A DNA stretch of 8,438 nucleotides from an uncultured Flavobacteriaceae bacterium (GTDB taxonomy: Bacteria > Bacteroidota > Bacteroidia > Flavobacteriales > Flavobacteriaceae), in the NCBI GenBank assembly GCA_947311745.1, contig CAMZLT010000254.1, forward strand, positions 1 through 8,438, read 5' to 3'. A program made the position numbers and the translations under genes. Below, one piece after another: positions 1 through 7,593 of the stretch; within the stretch, counting starts at the first letter, position 1; each line of letters begins with the position of its first letter. Below the pieces are notes generated by a model. That model had not been told where the DNA came from. It worked only from the letters and a program-made list of their open reading frames with translations, and did not search any database.

Positions 1-3000
1 AGTTTATATCCCAATCCAATTACGTATTCTTTTCCGTCAACTTCGGTAATGGAACTATTAGCAAAGTTTAAGCCTAAGGTTCTGTCTTTTTTAATTTCGG
101 CTTTAAAAGAGAAGGAGTTTTTCATCTTAACATCAATTTTGATAAGTGGTGAAAATTGTTCTACTAGATTAACGCCTTGGTATTGAATTTGATTTACATA
201 ATTACCAGCAATATCGGTTTGATTGATATTGTTTGCATCGTATTGTAAGTTGCTATTAAATCCTAAAACAGAATACGCAGATTGGTAGTTGTGCTCTAAG
301 GTAATAGTTCTAAATATTTTTTTGAAAACTTTTAATTTAGATAAACCTTTGTACGAAACACGCCAATTAGGAATCGGAATATCTCTAAATGCACCAAGTT
401 TTACTTTATCGGCACTTCTGCCAGAGTATGCTGCAAAAAATGCAGGAAGTAGTACTTCTTGATTGGTATATTCGCCTTGTGTAACATCGCCATTGCTAAA
501 TCCATTAATGTTTTGACCAGTACTATTGGCTAAACGTTGTGCAATTGTTGCACGATATTCTAAGAAATTTTGGAATAGTTCGTCTCTATTTTTAAAAGCA
601 GTTCCAATCATAATATTACTTATAGCAAAGCTGCCAGTTTCCGATATTGGCGAACTAAAAGGATCGTTTATAATATTTTCGTTTATATCGGTAATAACAT
701 CTAGTTGTTGCGATAAATTTCTTGTTTTGGTTTTTGTTGCTAAGAGGTCAATTTTAAAGTTTTTTGCAGGTTTTACATCCATGTTTACTTTTAAATCCTC
801 AAAGTGTGTATTGCTATACATTTTATTATAAAAAGGATCGCCATTTAATCTAGTAACCAACCAATTGGAATTAAGAGCAGTATTTAAAATATTTTGTTGG
901 CTTCCAAAAACAAATCCTAAAGTAGGAGCAAAACTTCCTGAATAATTATCTCTACCTAAAAATCCTGCTTGTGGGATGAATCCTGGTAACAATGTACCAT
1001 TATTTTCAGTATAACTAACTCTAATTTTTTTAATAGAAGTTAATACATCAACAGCACTTAAAATTACTTTTTTACCGAAAGGTAATTTTTTTCTGTTAAA
1101 ACGCGTATTTCTTTTTCCTCTACTAGCAAATTTTCCTTTTTTATTTGTTTTTTTAGGTTCGTTTTTATCTTTTTTTGTTTTGCCTTTTTTGCCTTTTTTT
1201 ACTTTTGCTTTTTTTCGTTTATTTTTTGCCGTACCTTTAAACAATTTAGTAACGCCAATTTTTTTATAAAATTTATTCAGATTTATATCGGAACTTAGAT
1301 TATGTGTGTTAGCATTTTGTATGGTGTTTCCTACTAGTTGTAAATTTTCTGGTGCGGTTCCTTGCCAATTAAAGTTTGCGGTATAATTGTAGTTTGCTGT
1401 TATAAAATCAAAAAGCGGAATTTTATTAATCGGAATTTTATAGGTTACATCTAATGTTTGGTTATACTGTTTTGCTCTACCAAGAGTGAAAAATTTATCA
1501 AATATTTGAGCATTTACATAATCGCCATTAGTATCTCTGTCAAATTCGTCGTTAATATAAGAGTTTGCAGCTCTAAAATTAAATTGAATAGATTTTGTTA
1601 AGTCATACGCTATATTATAATCCCAATCAAAGGCGTAATTTCTACGTTCTAAAACAGGTAATTCAGGAAAATTAGGAATATCAATTAACGGTCTGGATAA
1701 TTGTTCGTTATAGCTACGTACGATATTTGAATTTACCGATATGGTTTTAGGTAAATAATTAATATTTAAACCTTTAATGAGTTTTGCATATTTTCCTTTA
1801 CCTAAAAATTTTACTTTTTTGAATGGTTCAAGTGGTTTTGATTTAAAGCTATAATTATAACTTGCCGATGCTCTTACGTTTTTATCTATAGCTCTTTCAA
1901 TATTATAGTCTTTATGGAAAACATCGCTATAAGCAAAGGAAACAGATACGTTTTCAATATCGTATAATCGTTGTTTTTTCTTAAGGTTCGTTCGTTCTTT
2001 ACGAACGTTCATTAAACTAATACTTCTACGTTTGGTATAATCAGTAGAGTTGTTTCTGTTAGGACTGTTTTGATCGTTGGTATTTTCAAAAAGTACATCT
2101 TGGTATTGCGGATCGTATTTTGGGTCTTTAAACTCTTCGGCAATACTAACATTTAGCGGTAATTTTAGTCCGACTTTTTTTGGCAGTAGTTGTCCTAAAT
2201 TAATATTCGATACAATATCGTATTGTTTGGTGTTGTCTTGGCTACGTTCGTTAACACGTTGATCAATAGAACCGAAACCTCTAGTTGACATACTTCCATT
2301 AGCAGCAATATCTGCAAAATCAGCAAGATTAACATTTGTGTTTACAACGGCAGACCAACCACCTTCGTTGTCAAAATCTACTACACGCATTTCGTTAAAC
2401 CATACTTCAAAACTTTTAGGTGTTGCACTGATGTTTTTCACACCAAGCATCATAGTTTCTATTTTTGATAGGCTAGGATTTCCTTTTACGTATAGCTTAT
2501 AGCCATCAAATTGTTTTCCTCCAACAGGGAATAAAATGTTAGGAGCTCCTGCATTTTCAAAACGTTCTAATCGAAGTTTTCCGAATTCCTCTAACGCAGC
2601 ATTTATATCATTTTTCCAAATATCCTCGGCACTTCTTGCTGTTAAATCTGAAATTAATATAGGCATTTCAATTTCGTAGTAATTATCGGTTAAATCGCTA
2701 CCTAAACGGATAATTGCAGCAATTTCACTATCTTGTACTAAATCCGAACTAGAAGTACTTTCTGCATGAATAAACATTCTAAAACGTTTAAACATTCGTA
2801 TATCAAAAGTGGTGTTTTTATAGACAGCTCTAGATTGATTAGCAGGTAATGCTTTTACTTTAACGCTTAACGATTGTTCGTTTTGTTGTTGTATAGATGT
2901 GCTACCTTGTAGGCGTTCTCGCACAACTCCTGGAGGTAATACATACGGAATTGGGATGCGGTTTTCGTTTTCTTGTATGTTTACTGTACCAACTTCAAAA

Positions 3001-6000
3001 TTTGCATTTTCGCTAGGTGTTAAATCTATTTGAGGATTTGGTACTGGTTCTTCTAATGTTTTGGTAAATCTACGCCAATTACCTCTAACTAATTCTAATT
3101 TTCCAAAACGTAAAACAATAGGTTTTTTAAATTTAGTCATAAAAATACGCATAAATCTAATGGAGTTAAAATCGGAAATTCCTCCAATAGATTCTCCTGC
3201 TGTTTGTACAGGAATTCGGTATTGATACCAATGTGTTGTTTGTGATGAGCCGTTTGGTAAGGTTACGGTTGTTTCTTTAGAATCTACAATATAATTCTGT
3301 CCTACGGAAAATGCACTTGGCGAAATAGGTACTTTATATTGGTAGTATGCTTCGGCAGAACTTAGGGTTTGGTCTCTATTTAAATCCTCCGTATCTGGAT
3401 AGTTTGTTGCTGCTGTTGGATAACTTTCAGGAGAATTATTTATGGTTGTAGAATTTCCATCTGTATTGTTGTATTTTTTGTATCGTTTTAAAACGGAAGC
3501 ATTTTCGTTGTCATAAATACCTCGTCTAAAATACATATAATTGTCTGAGGATGGATCTTGTTCTGCTAAAGTTCTAGCATTTCCGCTTAAAGCGTTAAGG
3601 AAATTTTGGTATTTTGTAAGTTCTTGGCTATCTTTTAATCCGTCTAGTCCAACATCTTGATTTGGTCTTTTGTTATCGTCTTCTGGAAATGCATTTATTA
3701 AGGCTTGAATCGTTGGTACATACGAATAATCGGTTTCGGTAACATTTTGTCCTGCTCCAACAACTGGATTTACAGCACCATCTTCAGGCAAACCGTTTTC
3801 AAACATCTTTAAATCATCGTGTAAAACATCTTCTGAAATATTACCTAGATTAAAATACAATTCACCTTCTAAGTCTGCAGGATTAATAGGTAATGTAGCA
3901 CCTTCTTGCTCGGTAATGGAATAATTTTCAAACGGATCCATAATCCAAAATTGAATATATTCTACATTTGCTTGTTGAAAATTTGTAGTAGTTAATGCAC
4001 GTGTAATTCCTGCCCAACGGTTTTGTGGATCGGTAAATTTACCTGTGTTTGGATCTATATTATTTACATCGTAATTATTAGAACCCCTTTCTTCTGGAAA
4101 ATAAGCTAAATCAAATGTGTTTACGATATTGGTTTGTGTAATGTCTAAATCTAAATTCGGAAATAATTCTTCAAAGCCAATACGTCTAACTTCAGCTCTT
4201 GACAATTCGTCGTCATCGATATTTCCTGGTCGTAGTGTAGAACCGTAAAATAAACGATCAATACTATACCAAGCTAATCTAGATCGTTTGTTACCAAAAC
4301 GTAAATTACTGGTTTCAGTTGGGTCGATAAAATTTAAGCTAGGATCGGTTTGTCCTAATGGTACACTTGCCATTTTCCATTGGTTTGGCGAGTCTATATT
4401 TAACGGAATTTGTGTGCCTTCAAAATCGTCTAAGTACGAAGCAGCTTCACCGTTTAATTCGATGGATTTTGGTGAGTTTGGTAATAGATACGCAGCTTCT
4501 GCTCGTATGGAAAAATTAGAAGGAGCATCGGTATCAATATTTGGTAAATAGTTTACTAATTTTGTTAGTTTTGGTACTTCAGATTGGTAAGTTAAGTTAA
4601 ACCCAATAATGGAGTTGTTTACAGGTTCGCTACCAAATTGTGCTTTTTGTGTAAAGGGTCTTTCTCGTAAGTTTAAAAAAGTACCTCCAAGAGCAAACTT
4701 ATCGGAAAATTTATGTTGTACATCAATTCCCATAAAACGTCTGTTTTGACTAGAAAAAGCATTGTTTGTTTCTACTGAAACTTGTACAGGTGCATTAGAT
4801 GCAATTATCGAAGGGTTTATAATTTGCACATTTCCAATTTGATAATCTACCACATAATCTACACCTTCTACTAAGGTACGACCACCAGTAGTTACCACCA
4901 CAGAACCTCTTGGTACATTGAAAGCTCCTAGCGGAATTCCGTTTGTGCCTTCGGATTTATAATATCCTTTTAAAACGTATCGATCTTTGTTTTGATAATT
5001 ATTTTGTGCTTCGGATTGGGTTTGTGAGTATAATTCGTTAAAGATAAAGCTATCGTCATTTGCATCAGTTAAGATGGTGCTTAAATGGTTCCCGAAGGGT
5101 TCAATTTCAGGAAAAATAATTAAGCCTTTTTGTGAATCGACGGTAATTCCTTCTACATAATCAAAAAAACCGTCTCCATCTGGTTCGTTGTTTTGTGCTT
5201 GACCAAGTCTGTCAATTCGTAATAAATTTAATAAGGATTTGTTAGAAATATTAGGAGTTTGAGCATTTTGCAACATATTTATTGGCACACCTGTATTTGG
5301 ATCATTATACATAATTTCCATACGGAAACCATCCGAGTTTAGTTGGTACGAACGTAGGTCGTATATGTTTTTCATCATCAAATCCCAAACAGGAACTTGT
5401 GTATTGATAATTTCTGGTCTTAATAATTTTACTACTAAATTACTTGGTGATTCGATACCATTTCCTGTAAGTTCACCAACTTGAAATGTCTTGATTTCGC
5501 CAGTTGCAGCATCTAATTCTGTATATTCAAAAGCTACGGCTAGAATTTCACTTTCGGCTAGTGTACGATTTAAAGAAATATATCCTAAAGTTGGATGTAA
5601 AGAAAAATCCGTTCCAACATTTAATTTTTGTGCGTTTACTAAAAGGGAGTAATCCGTACCTTGAATAAAACCAGGTAAGGCACTTGAAACTGTTGCAATT
5701 TCACGTATTGGATCGTTTTCGGTAAGATGATTTAATAGTGTATTTGCTTCGTTTGATGGATTGTGTGCAGTTAGTGGTAAAACACCTACGTTTGCAATTT
5801 GTGTTGGATTTCCTTCTGCTAAATCTGCTAAGGCAACGATGGTTCTAACATTTTCAGTCTGGTTATTTCGATTGGTAATCCAAACTTCTATCCTTGTAAT
5901 GTTTATTGAACTATTTATTAACGGAAAATTAATTAAGGCATTGTTAAAATTATCTCTAAATTTTTGTGCTAAAAAGAAGTGTCTGTCTTTGTCGTATTCG

Positions 6001-6881
6001 CTTGTTTTTAATTCAAATTCTTGTACAGTTGCACCTCCTTGTGCTGCTACACTTCGGGTTTGCGATTGTTGTTTTGCAAAAACCGATGTTATTTCGGTAG
6101 CTCCGAATTGCAATTTTGTTTTAAATCCAAATAGGTTTTGTGCACCTTTAATTAAGGAACTTTGCAAGGGCATACTAACGTTACCTACTTCAATTTTTTG
6201 AATAATATCGTCTTCAGTTGGAGCGTATTCTAACTTAATTAAATTTTGAAAATCAAAAGTGGATTGTGTATCGTAATTAATGTTTACATTTACTCTTGTA
6301 CCAACTTTAGCATTAATACTAGCACTAATTTGTTGGTCAAAATCAAAAGTAAAACTTCTACGATTACGTTCGGAAACTTGTGGGTTTTCAGTTTTTTGGT
6401 ATAAAATCCCCATAGAAACTACTACGTTTCCTTGTAAATTTACTTTAATTTCATTGCTACCAAAAATGGATTCGAAAAATTTAGAATTGACATAGTATTT
6501 TGGTAATAAATCTTTTTTTGCTTCATCGCTTCCTTTTTTCTTACCGTCAACAGCACTAATTTTTGTTTTGTAGTAATCTAGCATATCGCGTTTTAAGCGA
6601 TATTCTTTGTACTCATCTTCGGTCATATAAATAGGACTTTTAATATAGTAATCGCCTATTTTTTCTACAAAAATATATTTACCTGTTTCGGTATCGTAGA
6701 TAACTTCTTGTGTACTACCATCTAAAAATAAATCACCATACTGTGTTGCGTTAAAATTATAAGGTAACGGTTGTATGGAATCGTTTACTATGGTATTAGT
6801 GTCTTGTGCAATTGCTTTAAAACTAAATGTAATTAGTAAAGCAAAAAGTAAATTATATGTATTTTTTATAGTCTTTTTCAA
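1..6881 (-). CDS. sprA: SprA, T9SS outer-membrane translocon (partial, C-terminus beyond window)
   Basis: SprA is the very large outer-membrane barrel (36 strands in the Flavobacterium johnsoniae structure) through which type IX secretion cargo, including gliding adhesins, leaves the cell. The frame is open from a TTG at 6881 to the left edge: 2293 codons, hand-translated throughout with no stop or frameshift. Family members are about 2400 residues, so roughly 100 are missing. Visible in order: signal peptide 1-25; SprA-type N-terminal region with GILYQK (about 158-163), SFTFDFDQQIS (176-186) and DDIIQKIEVGNV (224-235); RHFFLAQ near 300; RIEVWITNRN (330-339); PVWDLMMKNIY near 500; YLDDFEGTQ (816-824); FWIMDPF (978-984); ISEDVL near 1015; FEVWFNEMRV near 1492-1501; GFGSIDQRV near 1535; MNVRKER near 1625; VLLPAFFAAYSG (2143-2154); IPIPNWR (2168-2174). 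It ends in the strand ITEVDGKEYVIGLGYK. I recognised these motifs from memory of the family. A lysine-rich insert lies at 1879-1932, and I saw no cysteine. The start sits 4 bases after ruvA, so the two are probably co-transcribed. Confidence 0.97.
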   Translation of the reverse strand, partial: MKKTIKNTYNLLFALLITFSFKAIAQDTNTIVNDSIQPLPYNFNATQYGDLFLDGSTQEVIYDTETGKYIFVEKIGDYYIKSPIYMTEDEYKEYRLKRDMLDYYKTKISAVDGKKKGSDEAKKDLLPKYYVNSKFFESIFGSNEIKVNLQGNVVVSMGILYQKTENPQVSERNRRSFTFDFDQQISASINAKVGTRVNVNINYDTQSTFDFQNLIKLEYAPTEDDIIQKIEVGNVSMPLQSSLIKGAQNLFGFKTKLQFGATEITSVFAKQQSQTRSVAAQGGATVQEFELKTSEYDKDRHFFLAQKFRDNFNNALINFPLINSSINITRIEVWITNRNNQTENVRTIVALADLAEGNPTQIANVGVLPLTAHNPSNEANTLLNHLTENDPIREIATVSSALPGFIQGTDYSLLVNAQKLNVGTDFSLHPTLGYISLNRTLAESEILAVAFEYTELDAATGEIKTFQVGELTGNGIESPSNLVVKLLRPEIINTQVPVWDLMMKNIYDLRSYQLNSDGFRMEIMYNDPNTGVPINMLQNAQTPNISNKSLLNLLRIDRLGQAQNNEPDGDGFFDYVEGITVDSQKGLIIFPEIEPFGNHLSTILTDANDDSFIFNELYSQTQSEAQNNYQNKDRYVLKGYYKSEGTNGIPLGAFNVPRGSVVVTTGGRTLVEGVDYVVDYQIGNVQIINPSIIASNAPVQVSVETNNAFSSQNRRFMGIDVQHKFSDKFALGGTFLNLRERPFTQKAQFGSEPVNNSIIGFNLTYQSEVPKLTKLVNYLPNIDTDAPSNFSIRAEAAYLLPNSPKSIELNGEAASYLDDFEGTQIPLNIDSPNQWKMASVPLGQTDPSLNFIDPTETSNLRFGNKRSRLAWYSIDRLFYGSTLRPGNIDDDELSRAEVRRIGFEELFPNLDLDITQTNIVNTFDLAYFPEERGSNNYDVNNIDPNTGKFTDPQNRWAGITRALTTTNFQQANVEYIQFWIMDPFENYSITEQEGATLPINPADLEGELYFNLGNISEDVLHDDLKMFENGLPEDGAVNPVVGAGQNVTETDYSYVPTIQALINAFPEDDNKRPNQDVGLDGLKDSQELTKYQNFLNALSGNARTLAEQDPSSDNYMYFRRGIYDNENASVLKRYKKYNNTDGNSTTINNSPESYPTAATNYPDTEDLNRDQTLSSAEAYYQYKVPISPSAFSVGQNYIVDSKETTVTLPNGSSQTTHWYQYRIPVQTAGESIGGISDFNSIRFMRIFMTKFKKPIVLRFGKLELVRGNWRRFTKTLEEPVPNPQIDLTPSENANFEVGTVNIQENENRIPIPYVLPPGVVRERLQGSTSIQQQNEQSLSVKVKALPANQSRAVYKNTTFDIRMFKRFRMFIHAESTSSSDLVQDSEIAAIIRLGSDLTDNYYEIEMPILISDLTARSAEDIWKNDINAALEEFGKLRLERFENAGAPNILFPVGGKQFDGYKLYVKGNPSLSKIETMMLGVKNISATPKSFEVWFNEMRVVDFDNEGGWSAVVNTNVNLADFADIAANGSMSTRGFGSIDQRVNERSQDNTKQYDIVSNINLGQLLPKKVGLKLPLNVSIAEEFKDPKYDPQYQDVLFENTNDQNSPNRNNSTDYTKRRSISLMNVRKERTNLKKKQRLYDIENVSVSFAYSDVFHKDYNIERAIDKNVRASASYNYSFKSKPLEPFKKVKFLGKGKYAKLIKGLNINYLPKTISVNSNIVRSYNEQLSRPLIDIPNFPELPVLERRNYAFDWDYNIAYDLTKSIQFNFRAANSYINDEFDRDTNGDYVNAQIFDKFFTLGRAKQYNQTLDVTYKIPINKIPLFDFITANYNYTANFNWQGTAPENLQLVGNTIQNANTHNLSSDINLNKFYKKIGVTKLFKGTAKNKRKKAKVKKGKKGKTKKDKNEPKKTNKKGKFASRGKRNTRFNRKKLPFGKKVILSAVDVLTSIKKIRVSYTENNGTLLPGFIPQAGFLGRDNYSGSFAPTLGFVFGSQQNILNTALNSNWLVTRLNGDPFYNKMYSNTHFEDLKVNMDVKPAKNFKIDLLATKTKTRNLSQQLDVITDINENIINDPFSSPISETGSFAISNIMIGTAFKNRDELFQNFLEYRATIAQRLANSTGQNINGFSNGDVTQGEYTNQEVLLPAFFAAYSGRSADKVKLGAFRDIPIPNWRVSYKGLSKLKVFKKIFRTITLEHNYQSAYSVLGFNSNLQYDANNINQTDIAGNYVNQIQYQGVNLVEQFSPLIKIDVKMKNSFSFKAEIKKDRTLGLNFANSSITEVDGKEYVIGLGYK
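1086..1247 (-). other. Lysine-rich low-complexity segment in SprA barrel region
   Basis: Residues 1879-1932 of SprA contain 23 lysines and 5 arginines in 54 positions, with only one Asp and one Glu. The segment lies between the stretch ending NLNKFYKKIGVT and the stretch starting LPFGKKVILSAVDV, both of which look like normal SprA barrel sequence. From the order of flanking strands I infer a short-turn (periplasmic) loop, but the topology is not shown by the sequence. Similar basic inserts may occur in other SprA proteins; I could not compare. The reading frame is intact on both sides. Confidence 0.85.
6807..6881 (-). other. SprA signal peptide and TTG start
   Basis: The first 25 codons give a classic Sec signal: lysines at 2, 3 and 6, a hydrophobic core LLFALLITF (11-19), and the likely signal peptidase I site AIA|Q after residue 25. 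This fixes the start. An in-frame TAA lies at 6897-6899, the only usable start codon between it and the signal core is TTG at 6879-6881, and the first in-frame ATG comes only at codon 86, past the signal peptide. No Shine-Dalgarno sequence is seen; the upstream bases are A-rich, as is common in Bacteroidota. Confidence 0.88.
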
Positions 6882-6885
6882 TGTG

Positions 6886-7470
6886 TTACAAGTTTTTTAA
6901 CGCTTTTTTAATAATTTCTTCTAGCGTGATATTAGGGGTTTCTTGTATTATTTTTTGTATTAATTTTTCTACTTGTCGTTTTGTATAACCCAATACTTCC
7001 AAAGCAGATAACGCTTCATTTTTAATTGTATTGTGGTTGTAGTCTAAAGAATCTTCCGAAATGGAATAGGTTTTTAATATTTTATCTTTTAAATCAATAA
7101 TTACACGTTGTGCAGTTTTAGCTCCAATTCCTTTTACCGATTGAATGGCTGCGGTATCGTTAGATGCTATTGCGTGTTGAATTTGCTCGGTTGTCATAGA
7201 CGAAAGCATTACTCTTGCAGTACTTGGCCCAACGCCAGAAACAGAAATTAATAGTTTAAAAATTTCGCGTTCTAATTTATTGATAAAACCATAAAGCGTA
7301 TGTGCATCTTCTCGCACATTAAGGTGTGTGTATAGTAATAAATTTTCAGCATCCGAAATAGCAGAAAATGTGTTTAACGAGATATTTAAAAAATAACCAA
7401 CGCCATTACATTCTATTATGGCGTAGGTAGGATTTTTTTCGATTAATTTTCCTTTTATATGTGTAATCAT
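6886..7470 (-). CDS. ruvA: Holliday junction branch migration protein RuvA
   Basis: RuvA binds four-way DNA junctions as a tetramer and loads the RuvB ATPase for branch migration during recombinational repair in the cytoplasm. The protein is 194 residues, the normal family length (about 190-205). Domain I is the OB fold (about 1-64), starting MITHIKGKL and including NGVGY (22-26) and the acidic pin REDAH with E54 and D55. Domain II carries two helix-hairpin-helix motifs: SGVGPSTA (78-85) and KGIGAKTA (113-120). Domain III, the RuvB-contacting part (about 148-194), has NEALSALEVLGY. The ATG at 7468-7470 matches the conserved RuvA N-terminus, so the start is secure. Neither ruvB nor ruvC lies beside it. 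A TAnnTTTG element sits 22 bases upstream, and sprA follows 4 bases after the stop, pointing to a ruvA-sprA transcription unit. Confidence 0.98.
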   Translation of the reverse strand: MITHIKGKLIEKNPTYAIIECNGVGYFLNISLNTFSAISDAENLLLYTHLNVREDAHTLYGFINKLEREIFKLLISVSGVGPSTARVMLSSMTTEQIQHAIASNDTAAIQSVKGIGAKTAQRVIIDLKDKILKTYSISEDSLDYNHNTIKNEALSALEVLGYTKRQVEKLIQKIIQETPNITLEEIIKKALKNL

Positions 7471-7492
7471 TTTATCAAAAACAAGTAAGTAG

Positions 7493-7500
7493 CAAATGTA
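7493..7500 (-). promoter_or_regulatory. Putative Bacteroidota -7 element for ruvA (and sprA)
   Basis: The minus strand reads TACATTTG, an exact match to the Bacteroidota sigma-A -7 consensus TAnnTTTG, ending 22 bases before the ruvA ATG. This would give a short A/T-rich leader. About 17-20 bases further upstream there is only GTTTAA, not a clear TTG/TTTG -33 element, so the upstream half is weak. It lies in the only intergenic gap of the window. Confidence 0.5.
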
Positions 7501-7593
7501 ATAAATAAAATGAAATTAAACTTGTATTGGTAAATTATTTAACTAGAGTACGTTGTATAATTTGCTAATATGAGTTAGTTAATCTCGGTTTAT

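Noticed and set aside
526..831. 101-codon plus-strand open frame with hydrophobic stretches
   Set aside because: Antisense to intact SprA coding sequence; the hydrophobic look comes from complementing Asn/Lys-rich codons.
1086..1247. Frameshift or assembly error at the A-rich stretch of sprA
   Set aside because: The frame before and after the stretch is the same SprA frame with recognisable family sequence on both sides.
2077..2262. Further plus-strand frames inside sprA (also 4288-4551 and 6280-6495)
   Set aside because: All are antisense to recognisable SprA motifs, with no start-region signals or family resemblance.
5761..6201. 146-codon plus-strand open frame
   Set aside because: It lies wholly antisense to the well-matched SprA N-terminal region, resembles no family I recognise, and its composition is that expected from the complement of sprA codons.
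7561..7593. Possible terminator hairpin after the cargo gene
   Set aside because: Only a 4-base-pair stem (CTAA/TTAG) or a mismatched GAG/CTC palindrome can be drawn, with no T tract following.
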